This document shows, in pieces, positions 15,958-22,952 of a stretch of 23,038 nucleotides of DNA. Origin of the DNA: Bacteroidota bacterium (GTDB lineage Bacteria; Spirochaetota; Spirochaetia; JABMQR01). Positions within the stretch are counted from its first letter, which is position 1. Every line of letters begins with the position of its first letter. Made by a program: the position numbers and the translations under genes. Below the pieces are notes generated by a model that saw only the letters and a program-made list of their open reading frames with translations, was not told the DNA's origin and made no database searches. The stretch covers positions 1 to 23,038 of the forward strand of contig JABMQR010000027.1 in assembly GCA_013202335.1 (NCBI GenBank). Direction: 5' to 3'.

Positions 15958-17205
15958 ATGGAAAAACATAATACAGTTCTTCTCGCCTTCTTGGTAATAG
16001 TTATGCTTGCTTTCATTGCGGCAGGGTTGATTGCAGATGGACCGGGAGTCGCTTTTCAGGGTTTTCTCAAACTGCAGATTCAGCCGGGAAGATTGATTAA
16101 TGACTTTATTGCAGTTGTAGGTGTGGGGGGAACCCTCATTAATGCCGCCCTGGCTGGGGCTGTTGGCCTGATCTTCATAATCATCCTTAAGGTTCAATTA
16201 TCCGGTCCTACCTTCGCTGCCATATTCACTATTATGGGATTCGGCTTTTTTGGTAAAACTCCGTTAAATATACTTCCAATCATTATCGGGGTATGCCTTG
16301 CAGCAAAATTTGCCGGAAAAACATTCAGGGAATATATCATTATTGCACTTTTTGGAACCGCTCTCGGTCCACTTATCAGCTTGATTGTCTTTGAGTTCGG
16401 CTTTACCGGGGTTCTTGGAATTCCTGCGGGGATTGCAGGCGGAATACTTACCGGTTTTCTCCTTCCGGCAATTGCAGTATCAATGCTGCATCTTCATCAG
16501 GGATACAACCTCTATAATATGGGGTTGTCATGCGGTTTTTTTGCATTGTTTGCTGCATCGCTTGTTCGGGCAGCGGGGCATCAATTTGAAAATATCATGG
16601 TGTGGTACACCGATCGATCTGTGGTCTTAATCTGGTTGGTCCCCGTTCTTTCAGTTTCACTTATTATTGTGGGACTGATCTCCGGCGGTAAGAAAAGCCT
16701 AAAAGGACTCCTGGAAATACAGAAACTTCCCGGTCGGCTTCCTTCGGACTTTATGGACCTTGTTTCTTTGGAAGGGTCGCTTATCAACAGCGGTCTACTT
16801 GGATTAGTTGGTTTTTTATACGTGTATCTTGTGGGAGGAGACTTTAACGGTCCCATCCTTGGTGGTCTGCTGACAATTATGGGATTCGGGGCTTTTGGTA
16901 CACACCTGAAAAATTCCTGGCCGATAGTTCTGGGAGTGATTCTGAGTACTCTGGTTTTTGGAAAGGGGCTATCATCCCCGGGTCCTCTTCTAGCGGCTCT
17001 TTTTGGTACGACGCTTGCCCCTGTAGCAGGGCAGTTCGGAATTATTACGGGTATTGTTGCTGGATTCATCCATCTCTTTATGGTACTGCAGACTGGCGTC
17101 TGGCAGGGTGGAATGAACTTGTACAACAATGGTTTCGCAGGAGGCTTAACAGCCGCACTTATCGTTGCAGTTCTCCAATGGCGCGACACGAATAAAAAAG
17201 ATTAA
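15958..17205 (+). CDS. DUF1576 integral membrane protein with internal duplication
   Basis: A 415-residue, very hydrophobic protein with roughly ten or more predicted membrane segments. It belongs to DUF1576, whose function is unknown. The two halves repeat each other: PGRL..DF at 43-50 and 258-265, GTLIN/GSLIN at 58-62 and 273-277, TIMGFG at 91-96 and 306-311, ALFGT at 130-134 and 347-351, and YNLYNMG/MNLYNNG at 183-189 and 386-392, an offset of about 205-217 residues. Such two-repeat architecture with glycine-rich segments and conserved re-entrant-like loops is common in secondary transporters, so a transport role is reasonable inference. GGGGAGGA precedes the start. The next small gene follows 30 bases later and is probably co-transcribed. 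Confidence 0.88.
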   Translation: MEKHNTVLLAFLVIVMLAFIAAGLIADGPGVAFQGFLKLQIQPGRLINDFIAVVGVGGTLINAALAGAVGLIFIIILKVQLSGPTFAAIFTIMGFGFFGKTPLNILPIIIGVCLAAKFAGKTFREYIIIALFGTALGPLISLIVFEFGFTGVLGIPAGIAGGILTGFLLPAIAVSMLHLHQGYNLYNMGLSCGFFALFAASLVRAAGHQFENIMVWYTDRSVVLIWLVPVLSVSLIIVGLISGGKKSLKGLLEIQKLPGRLPSDFMDLVSLEGSLINSGLLGLVGFLYVYLVGGDFNGPILGGLLTIMGFGAFGTHLKNSWPIVLGVILSTLVFGKGLSSPGPLLAALFGTTLAPVAGQFGIITGIVAGFIHLFMVLQTGVWQGGMNLYNNGFAGGLTAALIVAVLQWRDTNKKD

Positions 17206-17235
17206 TCGCAGTAATATTGCCGGGAGTTATATGAT

Positions 17236-17613
17236 ATGAAAAGAAAAGATTTTATCCTTCATTTGATTGGAGAGATTTCAAGTTATATACTGCAGGGTGA
17301 TCCAATGCGAATGGTCATATCCCTTCATCAGGAAAAGGATGGGCTGCATTTGGCAATTCTTGATGACAACACCCACACAGATGAAGAAATTGTAAAAATT
17401 GAGAAGGCTTTGAATAGCCGGAAAAGGCCTGAACTTGCCGGTTATTACGGTGCTATGACTGGTCGTGATCTGTTGGGTTCATCCCAGCTGGATCTTTTAG
17501 GATGGCAAATCAAGTTTGCTGATGTTGAGCGAACGGACAGCGGTATAAAGATTGATCTTTGGCTGGGTGGGGAAAGGTTTGAAAGTGACCGGTTTAATAT
17601 TCCGGAGAAATAG
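17236..17613 (+). CDS. Unknown small protein, probable partner of DUF1576
   Basis: A 125-residue soluble protein with no signal peptide or membrane segment. I do not recognise it. It has an N-terminal amphipathic helix (KDFILHLIGEISSYIL), a strand pair (RMVISLHQEKDGLHLAILDD), a helical middle and a C-terminal strand pair (WQIKFADVERTDSGIKIDLWLGG). The order of helix, paired strands with an aspartate pair, helix and final strands faintly recalls a HATPase-like fold, but the nucleotide-binding N and G boxes are not evident. GGGAG lies nine bases before the ATG. The 30-base gap after DUF1576 suggests one operon. Confidence 0.7.
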   Translation: MKRKDFILHLIGEISSYILQGDPMRMVISLHQEKDGLHLAILDDNTHTDEEIVKIEKALNSRKRPELAGYYGAMTGRDLLGSSQLDLLGWQIKFADVERTDSGIKIDLWLGGERFESDRFNIPEK

Positions 17614-17689
17614 GTGGAGCAGTTGTATCTATATCAACATCAACTGAACCCAATTTGAATTTTATACATTGCTGAAGGAGAGACTGGAG

Positions 17690-18109
17690 TTGGACAATAT
17701 TTCATTTGTAAAAGCTTTTTTAGAAGATGCTGCAGAATTGACGGCAATTTCAATTAGAGCTTTTCACTCTGATGTCTCGGTAGGGAGTCCGGAAGAAGGC
17801 GGCCCACCGGGATATAATTCAATAAATTTTCATAAGAAAATGATAGAAGAATCTACTTTATTCTACAAAATAATATGTGGAATCAGAACTATTGGCGGAT
17901 TTTGGTTTTTCAGAAAAGGAAGTGATACAGCATATTTTGCACGGATTTTTATTGATACTGAATTTCAAAGAAATGGTGTGGGAATAGACTTCTTTGAGTT
18001 TCTCTTTAAATCCTATCCAGCTATCAAACAATGGACACTTGAAACCCCTCCTGTTGCAGCTATTTCCAGGTATCGTTGGGGGTGGGGTTCGTTTTTATTG
18101 CAAGTATGA
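17690..18109 (+). CDS. GNAT-family N-acetyltransferase with damaged C-terminus
   Basis: The start is placed at TTG 17690, eight bases after a GAAGGAGA site; an upstream TTG at 17669 would precede that site. The 139-residue product has the GNAT core: IRTIGGFWFFRKG, ARIFIDTEFQRNGVGIDFFEF (acetyl-CoA loop Q-R-N-G-V-G) and WTLETP. After that the family normally continues with N-x-x-x-x-x-FYEK-x-GF, but this frame reads PVAAISRYRWGWGSF and stops. In the +1 frame the bases 18087-18122 give VRFYCKYDIRG and a stop, which looks like the authentic end. The switch falls in a G-rich stretch (GGGGGTGGGG). I infer one or more small indels, so the enzyme may be inactive. The region is A/T-rich relative to neighbours. 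Confidence 0.75.
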   Translation: MDNISFVKAFLEDAAELTAISIRAFHSDVSVGSPEEGGPPGYNSINFHKKMIEESTLFYKIICGIRTIGGFWFFRKGSDTAYFARIFIDTEFQRNGVGIDFFEFLFKSYPAIKQWTLETPPVAAISRYRWGWGSFLLQV

Positions 18110-18128
18110 CATAAGAGGTTAGAAAAAC

Positions 18129-18656
18129 TTGAGAAAAATTGAAGTAGTACCATATGATGAAAACTGGAAGCGGCTCTATTCAGTGGAAGAGAAAATCCTG
18201 AGGACTGTATTTGGAAAAAACCTTTTGAAAATTCATCATGTCGGCAGTACGGCAATTCCCGGATTATCGGCGAAACCTATAATTGATATCTTAATAGAGG
18301 TTAATAGCCTGACGGAAGCAGATAGTAAAAATAGTGAGATGAGTAAGATTGGGTATAGTGCTTTAGGTGAGTATGGAATTAAGGGGAGGAGGTTTTTCCG
18401 TAAGGGAGATAAAATCCGAACCCATCATATACATCTGTTTCAGGAAAATGATGAGAATCTACTGAGACATATTGCTTTTAGAGATTACTTATTGAGCAAT
18501 CAAAAACGATTGAAGGAATATGAGGAATTGAAAATTGGGTTAGCAATAAAATACCCGTATTCTATTGATGAATATTGCGATGGGAAAAATAGTTTGATAC
18601 TGGAAATTGAGAAAGAAGCACTTAATTGGAGTGAAAAATATCATACAAAAAATTGA
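18129..18656 (+). CDS. GrpB-family (UPF0157) protein
   Basis: A 175-residue protein of the GrpB/UPF0157 family, which shares the nucleotidyltransferase fold. Characteristic motifs are VVPYDENWKRLYSVEE at the N-terminus, HHVGSTAIPGLSAKPIIDILIEV in the middle (with the conserved HVGSTA and acidic pair) and HLFQENDENLLRHIAFRDYLL. It starts at TTG, with AGAGG about 12 bases upstream. Function in bacteria is not established; some relatives are fused to CoaE. It lies in a run of small accessory genes, six bases after the probable original end of the damaged GNAT, and its 3' end overlaps the methyltransferase frame. Confidence 0.85.
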   Translation: MRKIEVVPYDENWKRLYSVEEKILRTVFGKNLLKIHHVGSTAIPGLSAKPIIDILIEVNSLTEADSKNSEMSKIGYSALGEYGIKGRRFFRKGDKIRTHHIHLFQENDENLLRHIAFRDYLLSNQKRLKEYEELKIGLAIKYPYSIDEYCDGKNSLILEIEKEALNWSEKYHTKN

Positions 18657-19413
18657 CTATAAGAAATCAAAAAAATATACCGATCTGGATACTATTTATG
18701 CACAATGCAGTGGTCCTGGAGGGCTGCAGCTGGCAGAGTTTATGGCAGAAAAAATGGGAATTTCCGCTGGGAAGAAATTACTTGATGTAGGAACCAACCG
18801 TGGCTGGCAGACCTGTTTTCTTGCTAAGGAGTATGAAGTTTTTGTTGTTGGGATAGATCCCTGGGATGACAGAGAGCAAGAGAATCCGATGATTGATCAT
18901 GTGCGCATGAATGCAGAAAAATGGCAGGTTGAGGATTCTGTAGTGGGACTTAAAATCGGTGTTCCTGATACTCTTTTTGCCGATGAATCCTTTGACTACG
19001 TCTATTCAACAACTGCACTGGAAATGGTTCGGGTGTCGCAGGGTATTGAGGGGTATCTCAAGTGTTTGAAAGAAATTTATCGTGTGCTGAAACCCGGAGG
19101 AGTTTTCGGATTAGGCGAACCCATGCACCTTGATGTCGAAATTCCTTCTGACCTAATGCCCTATATATCTCAGGATGAATATTCCTGGAAAGAGTGTTTT
19201 CGTACTATTCATGAAACAACTGACTTTGTAAGAACGGCAGGATTTGAAATAGTTGAGTCTGCTTATGCACCGGATGCATGGCGGTGGTGGATGGATTTTG
19301 CCAAACACGACCCATTCTGTAAACAGTCCCCGGAAGAGGATCCTAAAACTCTTGAGGTAGATGGCGGGCGCTGGACCAGTTTTGGGTATATAATTGGGAA
19401 AAAACAAGGATAA
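18607..19413 (+). CDS. Class I SAM-dependent methyltransferase
   Basis: The core is a Rossmann methyltransferase: motif I LLDVGTNRGWQTCFLA (Asp60, glycine-rich loop), the acidic end of strand 2 in VGIDPW (Asp84), SFDYVYSTTALEMV (motif IV region) and CLKEIYRVLKPGGVFGLGEP (post-I/motif VI region). The substrate is unknown. The start is uncertain: TTG at 18607 (268 residues) or GTG at 18631 (260 residues); both overlap the GrpB gene, and neither has a strong ribosome-binding site, so translational coupling is likely. The BtrH-like gene starts eight bases after the stop, suggesting the two work together. Confidence 0.85.
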   Translation: MRKKHLIGVKNIIQKIDYKKSKKYTDLDTIYAQCSGPGGLQLAEFMAEKMGISAGKKLLDVGTNRGWQTCFLAKEYEVFVVGIDPWDDREQENPMIDHVRMNAEKWQVEDSVVGLKIGVPDTLFADESFDYVYSTTALEMVRVSQGIEGYLKCLKEIYRVLKPGGVFGLGEPMHLDVEIPSDLMPYISQDEYSWKECFRTIHETTDFVRTAGFEIVESAYAPDAWRWWMDFAKHDPFCKQSPEEDPKTLEVDGGRWTSFGYIIGKKQG

Positions 19414-19420
19414 GAGTACT

Positions 19421-20377
19421 ATGATAATAGAGAAATTTACTCCTTTTGAAGGACAGCACTGTGAAACCACTGCAACAGGAAGCTTGCTGAAAAAGCTGGA
19501 AATTGAACTTTCAGAACCAATGCTTTTCGGCATAGGAGAAGGATTGGGATTTATTTTTTGGAATATGGCACAAATGGATTTTCCTTTTATAGGAGGAAGA
19601 ATTAAACCCGACGTGCTGTCATTGAATATTGCAGCAAATCTACAGCTTGAATTAGAGGCAAAAGAGACATCCTCCACAAAAAAAGCGTGGGAAAATGTAG
19701 CTCAGGCTATTGATAAGGGGGTTCCTGTTGGTTTGAAGCTGGATTGCTATCATCTTGAATATTTCACCACAAAGATCCATTTTGCAGGACATTATGTGAC
19801 AATGTATGGGTACGACACTGAATATGCCTATTTGATTGATACCAATCAGCAGGGCAGAGAGATGAAAACATCATTAAAATCTCTTGAGCTGGCACGGAAC
19901 GAAAAGGGGCCGATGTCATCAAAAAACAGAAGTTATACCATTAATAGAACGGATAGGGAGTTCGATATGAAGCATGCGGTGAAAACTGCAATCCGCCATA
20001 ATGCCGCTGATTATTTAAACCCGCCCATCAAGAATATTGGGTATAAGGGAGTGTTGAAAACCAGTAGGGAAATCAAAAAATGGTTCAAGAGCAGTCAGGA
20101 CATTGCGGGAGATTTTAAGACGACTGCAATGCTTATGGAAAGAGGTGGAACCGGCGGAGCTTTTTTCAGAAATCTTTACAGAGATTTTCTCAAGGAAAGT
20201 GCAGAATTATTGGAATTAAACCAGCTGCATGAAGCATACGTAGAGTTTTCTCATATTGCAAAAATGTGGACTGAAGTCTCTTCGCTGTTTGATAAAGCAG
20301 GAGATACAGAGAATGAAGTATATATTAATCAGGCTTCAGATATTTTAGTGGATTTATCGGAAGGGAAAAAAGGGTAA
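19421..20377 (+). CDS. BtrH N-terminal-domain protein (papain-like acyltransferase family)
   Basis: The start is the ATG at 19421, with AAGGATAAGAG upstream; the frame can be extended into the methyltransferase gene but that lacks support. The 318-residue protein opens with FEGQHCETTATGSLL, and Cys14, the His of HFAGHYV (His124) and the Asp of YLIDTN (Asp140) form the expected catalytic Cys-His-Asp set of the BtrH_N/papain-like fold. LFGIGEGLGFIFW is a family motif. The C-terminal half is helical, consistent with DUF4872. BtrH itself transfers an acyl side chain from a carrier protein to an aminoglycoside in butirosin biosynthesis. Here no carrier protein or biosynthetic cluster is visible, so the reaction is unknown. 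Confidence 0.85.
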   Translation: MIIEKFTPFEGQHCETTATGSLLKKLEIELSEPMLFGIGEGLGFIFWNMAQMDFPFIGGRIKPDVLSLNIAANLQLELEAKETSSTKKAWENVAQAIDKGVPVGLKLDCYHLEYFTTKIHFAGHYVTMYGYDTEYAYLIDTNQQGREMKTSLKSLELARNEKGPMSSKNRSYTINRTDREFDMKHAVKTAIRHNAADYLNPPIKNIGYKGVLKTSREIKKWFKSSQDIAGDFKTTAMLMERGGTGGAFFRNLYRDFLKESAELLELNQLHEAYVEFSHIAKMWTEVSSLFDKAGDTENEVYINQASDILVDLSEGKKG

Positions 20378-20396
20378 TGGAATCCCTGGAGGCTAT

Positions 20397-20918
20397 ATGA
20401 ATAATCACATAACAATCCTAAATACAGAACGTTTACATCTAAAACATCTTCAACCACCGGATGTTCCGCCGCTCATTGATCTTTGGTGTGATCCTGAAGC
20501 AACTCGATTTATGGGTGGAGCCCGGGATAGAGTAAAGCTTGAGATCGGCTTTGAACAGGATGTTAAAGATCCCTTTGCTGAACGCTTTGACTTATGGCCT
20601 GTTGCGGAGAAGCATACCGGAAAAATAGTCGGTCATTGCGGGCTGTTGGAAAAGGAAGTGGCAGCTAAAACGGAGATTGAATTGATCTATGTATTTTGTC
20701 TGGATGCATGGGGAAAGGGGTATGCAACAGAAATTGGACAGGCCTTAATGTGTTATGCTTTTGAGAAATTGAACATAAACAGATTGATTGCATTGATTGA
20801 GCCTGAGAACAAAGCTTCAGAACGGGTAGCTGTGAAAATAGGTATGCATTTTGAGAAAGAGGTAATACGTCCCGGCGGATTGAAGCGGAAAGTGTATGCG
20901 GTTGCGCGGAGTGAATAG
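20397..20918 (+). CDS. GNAT-family N-acetyltransferase, RimJ/RimL type
   Basis: A 173-residue acetyltransferase of the RimJ/RimL branch. NTERLHLKHLQPPDVPPLIDLW at the N-terminus, VGHCGLLE, IELIYVFCLDAWGKGYATEIG with the acetyl-CoA loop (W-G-K-G-Y-A) and ALIEPENKASERVAVKIGM are all diagnostic. CTGGAGG lies five bases before the ATG. Acceptor unknown: members act on ribosomal-protein N-termini, small amines or antibiotics. It closes the run of small accessory genes after the BtrH-like gene, 19 bases downstream. Confidence 0.92.
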   Translation: MNNHITILNTERLHLKHLQPPDVPPLIDLWCDPEATRFMGGARDRVKLEIGFEQDVKDPFAERFDLWPVAEKHTGKIVGHCGLLEKEVAAKTEIELIYVFCLDAWGKGYATEIGQALMCYAFEKLNINRLIALIEPENKASERVAVKIGMHFEKEVIRPGGLKRKVYAVARSE

Positions 20919-21069
20919 GAGTATGAATGCCGTATTTTAGTTGGAATGAGCATTAGATTTATTATTGCCAGCAAGGGGGACACCCGCTGATGTGGTTTTC
21001 ACCTCAGGGTTTCCGGTCTGTCTGTGACTATTTTTTAGGAACTATTACCAATAGGTAGGTGCTTTTCGT
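20919..21069. other. Intergenic region without recognised gene
   Basis: It holds a weak stem CAGC/GCTG with an inner GGG/CCC pair around 20970, no T-run, and AGGTAGGTG as a ribosome-binding site for the next gene. No RNA gene or promoter could be defended. Confidence 0.4.
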
Positions 21070-22047
21070 ATGAATAATATCAAAGCTGCTTCTGTTCAGT
21101 TTAATCATAAGCCGGGAGACAAGGAATTCAATAGAGGAAAAATACGGGAGTTTGCTGCATCTGCAGCCAGGGAAAAGGTTGATCTGCTTGTATTTCCTGA
21201 AATGTGTATTACCGGTTACTGGCATGTCAGAAATCTCTCAAAATCTGGAATTGAGTTATTGGCCGAATCAGTCCCTGCAGGACCCTCCACACAGGAGCTG
21301 CTTGCTTTGTCGGTTAAATACAATATGACCATCGGTGCCGGATTGATAGAACGCTCGGAAGAGGGCGTCTTCTACAATAGCTACGTAGTCGCTATGCCTG
21401 ATGGAAAAACGGCCTGTCACCGAAAACTGCACTGTTTTATCAGTGAATATATGGAGAGTGGTAATGAGTTTACCGTTTTCGATATTCCACAAGGTGCAAA
21501 AGTGGGTATTCTTATTTGCTACGATAATAATATTGTTGAAAATGCACGAATTACTGCACTTCAAGGGGCTGAGATTCTTCTTGCGCCGCACCAGACCGGA
21601 GGTTGTGACTCTCTGAGTCCCCGCTGCATGGGGCTTATAGATCCTCTTCTCTGGGAGAACCGTGAAGTTGATCCTGATACCATCGAAGCGGAGTTTCGGG
21701 GTCCCAAAGGCAGAGCCTGGCTGATGCGATGGCTTCCTTCCCGTGCGCATGACAATGGTATGTTTCTGGTCTTCAGCAATGGGGTGGGTGTGGATGATAA
21801 TGAAGTAAGAACGGGAAATGCTATGATAATCGACCCCTATGGAGAGATTCTTATTGAGACCGGCAAGGCACAGGATGATATGGTAACTGCAGTTCTTGAT
21901 CCGGAAATACTGCAAAACTGTACTGGCCGGCGATGGGTAACCAGCCGGCGGCCCGATTTATATAAATCCCTTACTGAATTTACCGGCAGGGAAAGAACTA
22001 CCCGGAAAGTGCGTTTTACGATAGAGAATAACAAAATTCAGAAGTAA
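21070..22047 (+). CDS. Carbon-nitrogen hydrolase (nitrilase superfamily)
   Basis: A 325-residue member of the nitrilase superfamily, which hydrolyses non-peptide C-N bonds. The catalytic Glu-Lys-Cys triad is in place: FPEMCITGY (Glu44), HRKLH (Lys119) and GILICYDNN (Cys150), with QGAEILLAPHQ after it. Length is in the amidase/N-carbamoyl-amino-acid hydrolase range. The residues GGCDSLSPRCMGLIDP and REVDPDTIEAEFRGPKGRAW form a long insertion after the Cys domain, seen in some amidases acting on bulky substrates; substrate is not determinable. The start has a GGTAGGTG site about 10 bases upstream. The DUF3795 gene follows in 18 bases. Confidence 0.92.
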   Translation: MNNIKAASVQFNHKPGDKEFNRGKIREFAASAAREKVDLLVFPEMCITGYWHVRNLSKSGIELLAESVPAGPSTQELLALSVKYNMTIGAGLIERSEEGVFYNSYVVAMPDGKTACHRKLHCFISEYMESGNEFTVFDIPQGAKVGILICYDNNIVENARITALQGAEILLAPHQTGGCDSLSPRCMGLIDPLLWENREVDPDTIEAEFRGPKGRAWLMRWLPSRAHDNGMFLVFSNGVGVDDNEVRTGNAMIIDPYGEILIETGKAQDDMVTAVLDPEILQNCTGRRWVTSRRPDLYKSLTEFTGRERTTRKVRFTIENNKIQK

Positions 22048-22065
22048 GATTGGAGGGTGTTTCTT

Positions 22066-22482
22066 ATGGGTATATCTACACCTGTTAAATCAACAATGAT
22101 AGCTCCCTGCGGGATGAATTGCGCCTTGTGTTTGGCAAATTTCAGGGATACTAAAGGGTGTAACGGCTGTAACGGTAGTGATGAAAACAAACCATATCAC
22201 TGTATTGTCTGCAGTATTAAAAATTGTGAATATCTTGCAAAAGCAAAAACGAAACTTTGTTACGGCTGCGAAAATTTTCCCTGTGCCAGATTAAAGCGGT
22301 TGGATAAACGATACCGTACAAAATACCATATGAGTATGATAGAGAACCTTGAAAACATTAGAGATTATGGGATCAGGGAATTTATTAAAATTGAAAAATC
22401 ACGATGGAAATGTCCTGAGTGTGGGAAGATTCTTTGTGTTCATAGAGAAGATTGTGAAGATTGTGGTGCAAAAAGACAATAA
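22066..22482 (+). CDS. DUF3795 Cys-rich protein
   Basis: The start is the ATG at 22066, because the strong TGGAGGGTG site (22051-22059) would touch the GTG at 22057. The 138-residue product has 17 or so cysteines in CxxC and CxxCxxC clusters: APCGMNCALC, GCNGCNG, CIVCSIKNC, LCYGCENFPC, and a C-terminal KCPECGKILC plus CEDCGAKR zinc ribbon. This is the DUF3795 family, small metal-binding (probably zinc) proteins of unknown role, common in anaerobes. It follows the nitrilase gene and may share its transcript. A G9 run lies ten bases after the stop. Confidence 0.88.
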   Translation: MGISTPVKSTMIAPCGMNCALCLANFRDTKGCNGCNGSDENKPYHCIVCSIKNCEYLAKAKTKLCYGCENFPCARLKRLDKRYRTKYHMSMIENLENIRDYGIREFIKIEKSRWKCPECGKILCVHREDCEDCGAKRQ

Positions 22483-22491
22483 ACACCCACT

Positions 22492-22500
22492 GGGGGGGGG
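22492..22500. repeat. G9 homopolymer between convergent genes
   Basis: Nine G in a row within the 26 bases separating the DUF3795 stop and the ACT-gene stop. With CACCC at 22484-22488 it can form a short stem to GGGTG at 22498-22502, so it may belong to a shared terminator-like hairpin. No T-run follows. Confidence 0.85.
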
Positions 22501-22508
22501 TGCTGTAA

Positions 22509-22886
22509 TTATGACAGTACCGTATAGTCTGCATTCTTAAGAGTCTGAACTGCTGACTCCAGCTGATTTGCTGCAACAAAGAGATAGTCAGTATCGAATG
22601 TTGATACAGCAAAAATGGAGATCCCGGCTGAAGCCAGAACTTGTGAAAGACCTGCAATAATACCGATTTGTGAAAAATCAAGAGGGCCTGTTACCTTTAA
22701 GCCTGCCCAATCTGGTGAAACATTGGGTGATTCTGTTATAAGACCTTCCCTGCATACGACTGAAAGTTCTTCAGAGGTACGGCTTACAGTATACCAGTCA
22801 CTGGATAATATCTGAGTTGGGATGGGCTCATCGGGAGAAAAACGATGCAGTGAATAACGTCCGTCCATTGTACTTAATTCGACCAT
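22509..22886 (-). CDS. ACT-domain protein
   Basis: A 125-residue protein ending in an ACT domain of the type found in small stand-alone regulators and aspartokinases: LKVTGPLDFSQIGIIAGLSQVLASAGISIF, then VSTFDTDYLFVAAN and a terminal helix with strand. The N-terminal half (STMDGRYSLHRFSP..PIP, WYTVSRTSEELSVVC) resembles the first ACT-like repeat, as in the two-domain CASTOR/ACT_7 family. Ligand-binding and allosteric roles are typical of ACT domains; no partner enzyme is adjacent. GGAGG lies seven bases before the ATG. Confidence 0.88.
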   Translation of the reverse strand: MVELSTMDGRYSLHRFSPDEPIPTQILSSDWYTVSRTSEELSVVCREGLITESPNVSPDWAGLKVTGPLDFSQIGIIAGLSQVLASAGISIFAVSTFDTDYLFVAANQLESAVQTLKNADYTVLS

Positions 22887-22932
22887 TATAACCTCCAGGG
22901 GCTTTTGATAATATTCTGATAAAAGAGTATTA

Positions 22933-22952
22933 ACTGACCCGAATTCGGTGGG
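22933..22952 (+). repeat. Diverged copy of the 9020-type repeat arm
   Basis: ACTGACCCGAATTCGGTGGG matches 15 of 19 positions of the left arm at 9020-9038. It contains the perfect palindrome CCGAATTCGG and lies in the 152-base region after the ACT gene, where a CTACC/GGTAG stem (22956-22980) is also seen. No second arm lies before the window ends. Confidence 0.4.

Noticed and set aside
16581..17189. A 202-codon minus-strand frame inside the DUF1576 gene
   Set aside because: It is Pro/Arg/Thr-rich as expected from the reverse of hydrophobic codons and overlaps a well-supported gene completely.
21268..21915. A 215-codon minus-strand frame inside the nitrilase gene
   Set aside because: The + strand protein holds the complete Glu-Lys-Cys triad; the antisense frame has no recognisable domain or ribosome-binding site.
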